Source of the DNA: Bryobacterales bacterium
GTDB lineage: Bacteria > Acidobacteriota > Terriglobia > Bryobacterales > Bryobacteraceae
Length of the DNA stretch: 60,519 bases
NCBI GenBank assembly: GCA_016789745.1
Contig: JAEUQF010000139.1
Location: 1-60,519, forward strand
Reading direction: 5' to 3'
The notes beneath the pieces are model-generated. The model ran no database searches. It was not told the origin of the DNA and was given only the letters and a program-made list of their open reading frames with translations. Below, piece by piece: positions 30,401 through 38,317 of the stretch. Made by a program: the position numbers and the translations under genes. Numbering within the stretch: the first letter of the stretch is position 1; each line of letters begins with the position of its first letter.

Positions 30401-31514
30401 CCTGGTCGTGGCGACGGGCTCCGTGCTGAGCACCAGCAGTGTCGGCCCAAGAGCCAACGGATGCGTGCCTCGGCGTTTGGTGACGTTATTCCGCGCACCG
30501 GGTGCGAGCTTCCGTGTAACCGCAGGATGGCCGGAGGCGGTGGAGGTAGTGGTTGCCGATGACTGTGGCGATCCAGTGAACAGCGGGCGCGTCACTGTGA
30601 GTTTCTCGACGAACGATCCGCCGCTGCAACTGACGTCGGTCGGGAATGGCCGATGGACGGGAGCGTGGACGGCTCGCACAGTGCGGGCTTCGAATGTGGC
30701 GATGGTGGCGAATGTGCAGTCGGCATCGCCAACTCTGGAGGCACGGGTTCAGGTCACGGGCGGAGTCGTGGAGAACCGGCTACAGCCGTTGATCGATACC
30801 AGCGGCGTGGTCAGCCTGGCGAGTCTGAAACGGGAGCAACCGGTGGCCACCAATAGCCTCATCGCGGTGCTGGGGACACGGTTTAGCGCAGAGAATCAGG
30901 AGGCGCCCTCGACACCTTGGCCGACGGAGTTGTTGGACACGCGGGCATTCATCGCCGGGCGTGCGATCCCTTTGCGCCGTACCAGCGAAGGGCGGATTGA
31001 GGCGCTGTTACCGCTGGGTGTCCCAGAGTTCACCACGCATCAGATGATCGTCCAGCGCGGGCGGAGTTATTCGCCTCCAGAGAGTGTGCTGGTGACGGCG
31101 GCGAGTCCGGCGGTGTTTACGGCGGATGAGTCGGGATCGAATCAGGGCTCTGTGTACATCCGAGATACGGATGGGCGAAGGAAGTTGGCGAGCGAGGAGC
31201 GGCCTGCCAACGCCGGTGATGTGATTGAGATTGAGGCGACGGGATTGGGGATGACGGATCCCGTGGTGCCGCCGGGTCAGCCGGCGCCGCCAGATGGAGC
31301 GCGCGTGACCGGCAACATCGAGGTGACGATAGGCGGTAAGCCGGCAGAGGTGCGGGAGGCGGTGCTGATGCCGGGAGCCGTGGGGGTCTACCTGATCCAG
31401 GCGGTAGTTCCCGAGGGGCTGGACACCAGCACCAGCACGCCGCTTGTGCTGTCGGTGGACGGGCAATCCAGCCCACCGGTGACGGTGGCTACTATTGTGA
31501 GAGGCCGCGAGTAA
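27471..31514 (+). CDS. NHL-repeat / BACON / TIGR03437 secreted giant, tandem copy (1347 aa)
   Basis: GTG start, signal peptide VNRNVLCVSLLLCFAGGMSG, then QPGTVTTIAGQFPLGDGG. Domain order and length equal those of the upstream gene: NHL propeller, three BACON/Ig repeats, invasin-like segment, TIGR03437. The propeller half differs in many residues between the copies, whereas the C-terminal half is nearly the same, so the scaffold is conserved and the propeller face varies. The last 23 bp overlap the 3' end of the convergent S-layer-homology gene. Confidence 0.92.
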   Translation: MNRNVLCVSLLLCFAGGMSGQPGTVTTIAGQFPLGDGGPAMEAAFYSPGSLARDSKGNIYVLETNRLRRIAPDGVVTTYAGTGLNFGPLGDGGPANRANLRSRSWNAIVADTDDNLYISDDGNERIRKITRDGVITTIAGTGVSGSSGDGGPATAARLNLPRHLALDRDGGLVFVDLFNWRLRRIRPDGVMETLAGNGIRGTNSAVGSPALDAEFGELRGVTVDAGGRVLFADGNRVLTITPDGNLAIVAGGGSLTRDGVSATDALLANLTWIAVDPTGNLWTSTYATMRRINAESDIIETVVGGGSRLASSLAQGERLPARSLQFSGLGQPLWLAAGEFLFSDNEGQLIYRHAPDGMVERFAGIVAAAGANGPSQFARVTAPIDVLTEADGTLHMLEERALRYVEPGGGIKTRWAGGALSTGMALAPNGDILVAHFASHTIGRTARDTNIQSRLIASGSPGYSGDGGPAFDARLNAARTVALDAEGNIMIADTDNHRLRKIGSDGIITSIAGTGVAGFAGDNGPATNAQFSSPQGLALSGKGLLYVADTGNRRIRTIDSAGIVRTFVEPSAFFGGASPRRLAFAPDGSLIVTDNANRIHRVSPQGVVRVIGGTGVPGFSGDGGPATLATFNNPNGVTVDANGNIYIADTSNNRIRMIRGITSVRAEPRSFMFAYALGAPAVSQTLTLFAGDEDTTQYRVTTNVPWLSVTPASGELMQPSVALRVTASPAGLGRGAYQGRITILNVDKGDSYEVPVSMIVSSTPQQLRLDRSGLTFATMANGATLTQSLRVLNTGTGTMPFTALASTTSGGAWLRVTPGSGQSNAGLTAPALNVSVDPTGLAPGAYFGLVTVNAPNVDNAPQSAVVVLNVFPNDAPPGAQVSPYGLVFTTPPEGRPANQTISLSNPSNRALTYTATLTYADTRRWFTLSATTGNIAAGQSVALTVTPAVAGIPTGVYRGTVQLRFAPDNTTQTVDLILVVATGSVLSTSSVGPRANGCVPRRLVTLFRAPGASFRVTAGWPEAVEVVVADDCGDPVNSGRVTVSFSTNDPPLQLTSVGNGRWTGAWTARTVRASNVAMVANVQSASPTLEARVQVTGGVVENRLQPLIDTSGVVSLASLKREQPVATNSLIAVLGTRFSAENQEAPSTPWPTELLDTRAFIAGRAIPLRRTSEGRIEALLPLGVPEFTTHQMIVQRGRSYSPPESVLVTAASPAVFTADESGSNQGSVYIRDTDGRRKLASEERPANAGDVIEIEATGLGMTDPVVPPGQPAPPDGARVTGNIEVTIGGKPAEVREAVLMPGAVGVYLIQAVVPEGLDTSTSTPLVLSVDGQSSPPVTVATIVRGRE
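30802..30922 (+). repeat. 121-bp block identical to 26720-26840
   Basis: Partner of the patch in the upstream paralogue, covering the first 40 codons of the TIGR03437 domain. Confidence 0.85.
31080..31161 (+). repeat. 82-bp block identical to 26998-27079
   Basis: Partner of the second identical patch. Confidence 0.85.
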
Positions 31515-34500
31515 CGAACACTGCCATCTGCCCGCGCGTATTACCGTCTTCACTGCAGTAAGTAGCGGCGGTACAACCGGCCGTGATGCCGAGTTCGCGT
31601 AACTTCTGGATGTAGGCGAAGAACGGATGGGCACCCGGCACGTCGGCAAAGAAGGCCGAGGCTGGATAGGGGAACGTGGCGGTGGCATCAATGCCCAGCA
31701 GCGCGCGGACCAGGAATGCGGCCATCTGGCCACGAGTTACGGTGGCATCGGGGCAATAGGTGCTGGCGGTGCAGCCGTTGGTTACACCCAGGTCTCGCAG
31801 TTTCTGGATGTATCGGAACGCGGTGTGCGAGGCCGGTACGTCGGCAAAGTAAGGCGCGGGGTTGTAGGTGAAGCTTTCGCCCAGCAGCGAGCGGACGATG
31901 AAGGCTGCCATTTCTGAACGTGTCATCAGTGACTCCGGGCAGTAGAGTGTGGCGGTGTTGTTGCAGCCGTTGGTGATGCCGTTGGCGCCCAGGTAGTTGA
32001 TGTAGCCCAAGAAGGGATGGCTGGCTGGGGTGTCGTGGAACACAGGGGAGTCGCTGCCGCGCTGCAAGTAGCGGAGTGTCTGACCGGCCACGACGAGAGA
32101 GCCGGGCCTGGGAACGGCGCCGGTGTTGGCGGCTACGTTGATCGTGAAGCTGCCGGAACCGGCGGAACCGGTGGTAACGAAGGTGACCCAAGGGGTGCTG
32201 GTGGTGGCGATCCAGGGGCAACCGCCTTGCGTCTGGACCGAAATGGGGTAACTGCCCGCGGTGGCCGGCAGCAGCGCCGCAGGACCGCTGAGGGTATAGG
32301 TGCAGTTGGCCGGAGCCTGCGTCACGGAGAAGGCCAGGCCGCCGGCGGTTACGGTGGCCATGCGAGGAACATTGGTGGTATTAGGTGCGACCTGATAGCG
32401 AATCACGCTGGTGCCGGCGCCGTTGCGTGCGGAGAGGATGTTGATCCAGGCAGCGTTGGCCAGGGCGGTCCAACTGCACGCGGGGCCGGTTGAGAGGCGG
32501 ACGGTGCGAATGTCACCCGATGCGGCGGCGGAATCCTGGAAGGAGTTGAAGCTATAGGTGCAGGGCGCGATGTTCCCGGAGCCTCCTTGCTGCACGAGCG
32601 TGAGCGCGCTGGTGCGAGTGAGCGCCAATACAGCGGACCGAGGCGAAGCCGACGGGTTGGCGGTGACCGTGTAGGTAATGGTAGTGTCCCCCTCGCCGCG
32701 GCTGGGGCTCAAGGTGAGCCAAGGCGTCGTGCTGGTATCGAGGGTCCAGGGGTGGCAGGAATAGACGCGCATGGTGCCGGAACTGGCGCCGGCTGCGATT
32801 TCGAGCGAAGGCTCCGAAAAGCCTGCCAAACAACCATCGGCTGCATCCGCGGCTACGGTGAAATCGGAGCTGGCTGTGGCCGTCAGGCGGATCGCGCTGC
32901 CACCGGGCGCCTGATCACTGAGGAACGCGGGGAAAGAGAGATGGATGGTCTGCCCGGGATCGAGGCTGGGAATGGTCACCAGGGCGAAGCCATCACCGCC
33001 GTGGCAGGTGCCACGCGAATCGCGGGCATCGCAATCGGCGGGGACCGAAAGGCCGGCAGAGAGGTTGCCGCGAATGTAGGTGGCGGCAGTTGGCCCATCG
33101 GAGTCATTGGTGACGCTGACGCCCAAGGCGAGGGAACGGTTGCCGGCCGGGGCGCGACGAACGGTGCCGGGACTACGCAGTGCGGCGGAGGATGCGGCCT
33201 CGCCAAGAGATCCGGCGATGCGGAGGGCATAGGGCCGGCGCGCCCCCACGGCTTCCTGAAAGCGGGGGATGGAGGTACCTCCCGCCGTCTCCACAGGACC
33301 GAGGAAGGCCGTAGCAGCACTGACGATGGCACTATCGTCGCCGGGCAGAGTGCCAAGGATGGTGATGGGGAAAGTGAATGTCTCAGGACCGGCAGTGGCC
33401 TGGATCACCTCCCACGTGATCACGGCCTCTCCATCGGAAACGGGGATGTCGCGCGGGCTGGTGCCGCTGACGAAGCCCAGGCCGGCGCCAGTGGAATCCG
33501 GGGAAACCAGACGGGCAGCACCGGGAGCATTGGAAGGCTCAACGGGGGCCTGGACACGTACGCCGGGGCGCAGATTCCGCAGCCTTACCATCAAGCGCGT
33601 GCCGGAATCGGCAAGGCCGATGCGGGAACCGAGCAGGGAGAGATTCACGTAGCCGCTTTCGGCATTGTAGAGATACATATGCCCTGGAATGGAAGGGTCC
33701 TGGCCAGGCGCGATGCGCGGACGGAATGCCGTGGGCAGCAGTTCGCGAAAGGTCACCGGCAACAGGACGTTTGCAGCCGCCGCGGTTGGCGTGTTGATGG
33801 TGGCGGCGACGCCGGGCTGCTTCTGTCCTACTAACTGGCGGGGGTTGGAGACAGGGATACCGGGAATCTCGACAGTTGCGAAGATGTCCGAGGCGAGGTT
33901 CGGGACGGTGGCATCGGCGCGCAGATTGACGATACGGAAGCGGCGGCCGTAGTTCATGCCCGCGTTGGCGATCAGCACGTTAGGAAACCGCACCGCATCG
34001 TTGCTCACGAGTGTGCCGGTGAAGGCGTTGGTGCCGAGTTGGGCAACGGCCGGCTCCTGCACCAGCAACAAGGCTTCGACGCCGCCGGATGTGTTTACGG
34101 CGCGGCTGGTAAGGCGCGTATTGAGCCTGACGACAATGTCGCCGCGGATCTGCTGGGAAGCCATGCCTTGGCAATCCAGGATGAGCTCGGCGGTCAGCTC
34201 CGCCATGCCTTCGGCGCGCATTGCCGGTGAGTAGAACGGCGTTGAGGCCTGGCAGGAGAAGGAGGCACCCGCTGGCTGCGTAACGGTGATCGTCCGTTCG
34301 GCGACGGTGAGCATTGCCTGACGCGGGGTGGCGCCGGTGTTCGCTTCGATGTTGAGGCGCAGCGTTCCGTTGCCCGTTCCTGCCGCTTGTGCGGCCGTGA
34401 TCCAGGAGGGTAGTCCAGCACGGGCAAGGGACCAGTTGCAACCGGGAGAGGCGTTGATGGGAACGGCGGAGGAGGCACCGGCAGCGGCTACCGTGACCGA

Positions 34501-35925
34501 TTCGGTGCCGATGCTGATGCGGCAGGAGGCGGGCGGATTCTGGGTGATGCTGAGCGTTTTGCCGGCGACGGTCAAGGATCCGCTACGGGCGGCAGGAGTG
34601 GCATTGGGCTCCACGCGATAGGTGACCGGCCCGGGACCATTGCCGTTGGCTGGTGAAATGATACGGATCCAACTGACGTTGCTGGTGGCGGTCCAGGAGC
34701 AGGGGGACTGGACCAAGACGGTGGCCCCCGTGCTTCCGGTGCCATCCGCCGTGAAGGTGACGGAATCGGGCGCCAGTGTAGCCGGACAGCCAGTGCCGGC
34801 AGCCTGCCGAAGGGTGACCATCGAGCCGGCAACCACAAGGCTCGTGGTGCGCTCCGGTCCCGGATTCGGTGTGACGGCGTATCGCACCACGCCGCTCACG
34901 TTGCCGTTGGCGCCGGAAGTAATAGTAACCCAATCCGCGCTGGTGCTGGCGGACCAGGCGCAGTTGGGGGACGACGGTACGACGATGAGGCTGGCATCGG
35001 TGACGCCAGAGGCGGGTAACGACGACGGGCCGGTTACGGTGAAGGTGCAACTGGCTGCGTTCTGGGTGATGCGGAACAGCGAGCTGTTGACGGAGATGGT
35101 TCCAGTGCGTGCCGGCTCACCGGTTGGCATGGGTTGGACGGAATAGCTGACAGTGCCATTACCGGCGCCGGCGGCACTGTTGGCGAGCGAGATCCATGGG
35201 GCGGAGGAAGTAGCGGTCCAGGGGCAGGATGAGATGACATGGAAGCTGCCATTGCCTCCCGTATTCTCCATCAGCGCGCTACCAGGGCTGAGGGCAGGGC
35301 TGCAGAAAGCGGCGGCGCCGGCCTGGGTGATAGAAACGGAGCGGCCGGAGATGGTGAGGGTGGCCGTGCGTGCCGAGCTGGCGGCGTTCGGATCCACGGC
35401 ATAGGCGAGGGTGGAGGAAGTTCCGCTGCCAGAGTTGGCGCCGGTGATGCGGAGCCAGGCGGCGGAACTGGAGGCTTGCCACTGGCAACCGGCTGTTCCG
35501 GAGGTCAAAGTGATCTGGATCTGTCCGGTGGCTGCTGCTGCGGCTACACTGCGCTGCACCGGATCGAGGGACCAGTCACAACTGCCGGCCTGGTGGAGGG
35601 TGACGCTTTGCCCGGCGATGGTGACTGTACCGATGCGGGACACGGGGTGGAAGCTGGGCTGCGCCGTATAGGCCAGGACGGCGGGTCCTACACCGGAATC
35701 GGCACTTGGGAAGAAGAGCCAAGCGGGTTGGGAAGTGACGGCCCAGCCGCAGCCAGGCGCGGTGTTCACCGCGATGGCGCCGCTGCCACCGCTGGATGGA
35801 AGGTTGATTGTGGCGGGGGTGAGCGTATAGGCGCACGGACCCTGCGCGGCAGCGATGTGACAGAAGACGAGCAGGCCGAGGCAGGCCAACGGTACCCCGG
35901 AGGACGGACGATTCCAGTGTTGCAC
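31492..35925 (-). CDS. Secreted BACON-array protein with three S-layer homology repeats (1477 aa)
   Basis: Start set at a GTG at 35925, because AAGGAG lies 9 nt upstream and the signal peptide (HWNRPSSGVPLACLGLLVFC, ending HIAAAQG) begins there. An ATG 42 nt upstream has no ribosome site. BACON-type repeats occupy about 30-550 (CSWTATS..WI, SGANGNVSGVVRYAV). A domain of about 330 residues (556-900) is shared with the protein at 4065-10340: AEGMAELTAELILDC, GDIVVRLNT, LADSGTRLMVRLRNL. Then come a Cys-containing segment near 950-1030 and BACON units to 1290. Three SLH repeats end the protein (1291-1477), each with FADVP.SH..F.YI..L...GIT.GC and TRGQMA.F. SLH repeats usually anchor proteins to the cell envelope, so this is probably a surface-attached counterpart of the 4065 protein. 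Confidence 0.9.
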   Translation of the reverse strand: MQHWNRPSSGVPLACLGLLVFCHIAAAQGPCAYTLTPATINLPSSGGSGAIAVNTAPGCGWAVTSQPAWLFFPSADSGVGPAVLAYTAQPSFHPVSRIGTVTIAGQSVTLHQAGSCDWSLDPVQRSVAAAAATGQIQITLTSGTAGCQWQASSSAAWLRITGANSGSGTSSTLAYAVDPNAASSARTATLTISGRSVSITQAGAAAFCSPALSPGSALMENTGGNGSFHVISSCPWTATSSAPWISLANSAAGAGNGTVSYSVQPMPTGEPARTGTISVNSSLFRITQNAASCTFTVTGPSSLPASGVTDASLIVVPSSPNCAWSASTSADWVTITSGANGNVSGVVRYAVTPNPGPERTTSLVVAGSMVTLRQAAGTGCPATLAPDSVTFTADGTGSTGATVLVQSPCSWTATSNVSWIRIISPANGNGPGPVTYRVEPNATPAARSGSLTVAGKTLSITQNPPASCRISIGTESVTVAAAGASSAVPINASPGCNWSLARAGLPSWITAAQAAGTGNGTLRLNIEANTGATPRQAMLTVAERTITVTQPAGASFSCQASTPFYSPAMRAEGMAELTAELILDCQGMASQQIRGDIVVRLNTRLTSRAVNTSGGVEALLLVQEPAVAQLGTNAFTGTLVSNDAVRFPNVLIANAGMNYGRRFRIVNLRADATVPNLASDIFATVEIPGIPVSNPRQLVGQKQPGVAATINTPTAAAANVLLPVTFRELLPTAFRPRIAPGQDPSIPGHMYLYNAESGYVNLSLLGSRIGLADSGTRLMVRLRNLRPGVRVQAPVEPSNAPGAARLVSPDSTGAGLGFVSGTSPRDIPVSDGEAVITWEVIQATAGPETFTFPITILGTLPGDDSAIVSAATAFLGPVETAGGTSIPRFQEAVGARRPYALRIAGSLGEAASSAALRSPGTVRRAPAGNRSLALGVSVTNDSDGPTAATYIRGNLSAGLSVPADCDARDSRGTCHGGDGFALVTIPSLDPGQTIHLSFPAFLSDQAPGGSAIRLTATASSDFTVAADAADGCLAGFSEPSLEIAAGASSGTMRVYSCHPWTLDTSTTPWLTLSPSRGEGDTTITYTVTANPSASPRSAVLALTRTSALTLVQQGGSGNIAPCTYSFNSFQDSAAASGDIRTVRLSTGPACSWTALANAAWINILSARNGAGTSVIRYQVAPNTTNVPRMATVTAGGLAFSVTQAPANCTYTLSGPAALLPATAGSYPISVQTQGGCPWIATTSTPWVTFVTTGSAGSGSFTINVAANTGAVPRPGSLVVAGQTLRYLQRGSDSPVFHDTPASHPFLGYINYLGANGITNGCNNTATLYCPESLMTRSEMAAFIVRSLLGESFTYNPAPYFADVPASHTAFRYIQKLRDLGVTNGCTASTYCPDATVTRGQMAAFLVRALLGIDATATFPYPASAFFADVPGAHPFFAYIQKLRELGITAGCTAATYCSEDGNTRGQMAVFVTRGLSQ

Positions 35926-36130
35926 TTTGCATTTCTCCTTTTCTGGAAAGCACAGCGGACTGGGCATGGCAGACTGCGCAAGAACAGTCGGAGCGGGATG
36001 TTGGCGAAATGGGGTGGGGTGCGGGACAGATTGGTGGTGAACGCCTGCCGTTCATGCAAGCGGGCCGGAAGGAAGCTGCGCTGGTCGGCAACCTCTTCCG
36101 GCTCATGGAAGCCGCGATCGGTGTATTTCG

Positions 36131-36962
36131 TCAGTGGGAACTGGCAAAGACGGGCACGAGGTTGACGTGACTCTCCAACTGAACGCCGATGGTTCGCTCC
36201 CATATCTGCTTGCCCAGCCGAACTCGGATGACGTGGTCTCCAGGAGCGACCTTCAACACGCTGGGCATTGAGCCGGCAAAGCGCCCATCCACTTCAATCT
36301 CGCCCCCCTGCTCCGCACCGTTGATGGTAATGGTGGCGTAGGGTGAGGGCCCATTCCCAGGTGCTGGGGAGAACTTCGTCTCGACAAGAGTGTGCACCGG
36401 TGTAGCGGTTTCCATGGATGGGCTGAAGGGCGGTGGCGCTGCCAGGGGCTGGGAAGAACCGAGCACGTGATTCCGATCGGTGTAGACGTCGAATGCGACG
36501 CCGCGATGGATATCCGTGTCCTTGCCTTTGCGTAACAGGAACAAGGGAGCGGCCGGCCAGAATAAAATGACGGCTCCGGCGGTGAGAATGCCCGTACTGA
36601 TTGCCTTGCTATCGCCATGCTTCTTTTGCAAGTGATAGCGGACCGGGACCCAGCGGCCATCAGCGGCTCTGACGCGATCCACCGAGAAATCGAGCTTTCC
36701 ACCGCGGCCCATGCGGCCGCTTTCCTGCGCCACGGTGATGGTCCCCGTGGCGGAGGCGCCTTCGGGAACGACGGTGATGCCGTTTATCTCGACAGGCTCT
36801 ATCACCGAGAAGGATACGGTCTGCCCTTCATCGGCAGTCTTGGAGCTGATGGTCTGGTCGACGGACTCGGATTTTGGTGCCGTCAGGGATGGTGACTGGG
36901 GTCTGTGCGGCGGCGGAAACAACTGCCAGCAAGGTGGTGAGGGTGATGGTATTGCGTTTCAT
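36131..36962 (-). pseudogene. PEGA-type exported protein, frameshifted paralogue of 55649-56479
   Basis: Reading starts at an ATG at 36962 (MKRNTITLTTLLAVVSAAAQ, a signal peptide) after GAAGGAG and continues as PDGTKIRVR. The frame then breaks between 36860 and 36861. The intact paralogue has LDQ where this copy has lost two bases, and the second frame continues as DQTISSKTADEG to the stop at 36131 with high similarity. In the broken frame a stop comes a few codons later. The body has a beta-rich region (EPVEINGITVVPEGASATG), a hydrophobic hairpin (ILTAGAVILFWPAAPLFLL) and a C-terminal PEGA-like unit (IEVDGRFAGSMPSVL). It may be non-functional, or a base-calling error. Confidence 0.82.
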
Positions 36963-36970
36963 CGTATCGA

Positions 36971-37014
36971 GCTCCTTCACACGGGTTAGCGGAACCCACC
37001 GCAGAGAATGCGCA
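36971..37014 (-). promoter_or_regulatory. Conserved leader with TGCGCA-N17-CGCTA pair
   Basis: On the minus strand TGCGCA (37009-37014) and CGCTA (36987-36991) are 17 bp apart. CGTGTGAAGGAGCTCGA then contains the ribosome site. The intact paralogue has the same elements at identical spacing, so this looks like a shared promoter and leader. Confidence 0.5.
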
Positions 37015-37381
37015 GAGTATGTTGGGGATGTGAGGATTCGCTACTTACGCGGCTTCGCTTGGTGGAGGCATCGGTCTGCCGGCCGGCCTTGGTATTGCGT
37101 CAGCACAACTGACGGTGAGGAGGAGGTGGGTCATAGTCAGGGCGTTACCGCCTGCTGCTGCGGTGTTCCAGGCCTCATCCCACTGGCCGGCGGCCTACAG
37201 CGATTCGGCCCGTGTAAGGCGACCGGCAATGCAGCCGGCCCGCCGCCGGAGCAGATCCTGGAGGTGCGAAGCGGCCAGTTACAAGTAGCAGCCGGGCAGC
37301 CCGCCGGTTGAGGCGCAAGCTGCCCAGTGACGCGATTGAGTTCGGCCAGCATATTGCCGCACTGGGTAGGAGTTAGTGATT
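37015..37381. other. Intergenic region, no convincing gene
   Basis: About 370 bp between the DcrB-like gene (stop 37382) and the PEGA-type gene. A minus-strand frame from an ATG near 37352 to 37137 encodes a Pro/Cys-rich peptide without a ribosome site or recognisable domain. I do not call it. Confidence 0.45.
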
Positions 37382-38293
37382 CTAGTGGCGGGCCGATTCC
37401 AGGACTTTGCCAGCGGCGGCCTTCAGGATGGCAGCCTTCCACGGATTCACGAGGCGAGGCAGACCGAGAAAGCCTACCGAATGCCAGCAGTTTGCACCTT
37501 CGCGGATGGTTAGTCCGGCCCAGAGTGGCGAGGGCCCGCGGTCGGCCAGCGGGGCGTAGACAAACTGTCGCAGCCAGGGGACTTCAGGCGAAACGTTTAC
37601 CACGGGGGCGCCGCGCAGAACGGCGCCGTGCGAACGGCACCAGGCTGCGAAGCTTTGCGCGATGCCCACGGGCGACGCCTGGCGGGGACTAAGCGTTGTC
37701 CGGATCCATCCGGAACTGGGGTCCCGAAAGAGAAGGCTGTCCTCGCCCGCGGTTGAAATGGTAGAGGCGCAGCGCCAGGCGGCGGGAATCTGGAACGCAA
37801 CAGGACCTTGCGTAATCTCCGCGGACGCTTCCGTTGGGAGGCCGGGACGACGCAGACGGAAAGAATCGAAGATCCGCGCCAGCGCCTCATGGTCTGCCCA
37901 GTCGTGCTGATGGGTTAGCGCATCCAGGCGGAAGACGAAGGCGCCATCGCGGACCAATCGCACACGGTGCAGTCCCTGGGGAGACCGCAGCATAGCTTCG
38001 ACAAACGATTCGTCGACGCCATCGCGATGCTGCACGTGGGTGGCGCCCGCCAACGCAAGAAGCGCCTCAAGCAAGTCCTTGGTCTGCGCGAGGCGGGGCA
38101 ACCACAGGAGGGAGGCGGCGAGGCGGCAATGCCCCGCGTCAAACGCGGCTAGCGGTGCAAACGGGTCCTGGGGACGAGGTTCGCCGGTGGCAACCCGCGC
38201 CCACGAGTCAGGTATATAAAACGCCATGCACGGATTCTGGTGCGGGCTGACGGTGTAGCCCCACAGGCGGTCGGAAAGCTGTCTAAGTTCCAT
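37382..38293 (-). CDS. DcrB-like protein next to VgrG/PAAR (303 aa)
   Basis: Start at the ATG at 38293 with GGGAGAG just upstream, 24 bp after the PAAR gene. The protein appears to have two related halves. Each begins with an F(Y/Q)IPxxW strand (FYIPDSWARVATGEPR near 25, FQIPAAWRC near 160) followed by mixed alpha/beta sequence, which recalls DcrB/DUF1795-type folds often encoded beside VgrG and PAAR. No signal peptide. By position it may be an adaptor or chaperone that loads the PAAR effector on VgrG, or an immunity protein. Family assignment is tentative. Confidence 0.72.
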   Translation of the reverse strand: MELRQLSDRLWGYTVSPHQNPCMAFYIPDSWARVATGEPRPQDPFAPLAAFDAGHCRLAASLLWLPRLAQTKDLLEALLALAGATHVQHRDGVDESFVEAMLRSPQGLHRVRLVRDGAFVFRLDALTHQHDWADHEALARIFDSFRLRRPGLPTEASAEITQGPVAFQIPAAWRCASTISTAGEDSLLFRDPSSGWIRTTLSPRQASPVGIAQSFAAWCRSHGAVLRGAPVVNVSPEVPWLRQFVYAPLADRGPSPLWAGLTIREGANCWHSVGFLGLPRLVNPWKAAILKAAAGKVLESARH

Positions 38294-38317
38294 GTTTCTC
38301 TCCCTCGAAGCAATCAA

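Noticed and set aside
32587..33834. Plus-strand open frame of 415 codons opposite the SLH gene
   Set aside because: Gly/Arg-rich shadow of the beta-repeat gene with no domain or start signal.
37137..37352. Small Pro/Cys-rich minus-strand frame after the DcrB-like gene
   Set aside because: No ribosome site, no domain and low-complexity composition; cannot be told from chance.
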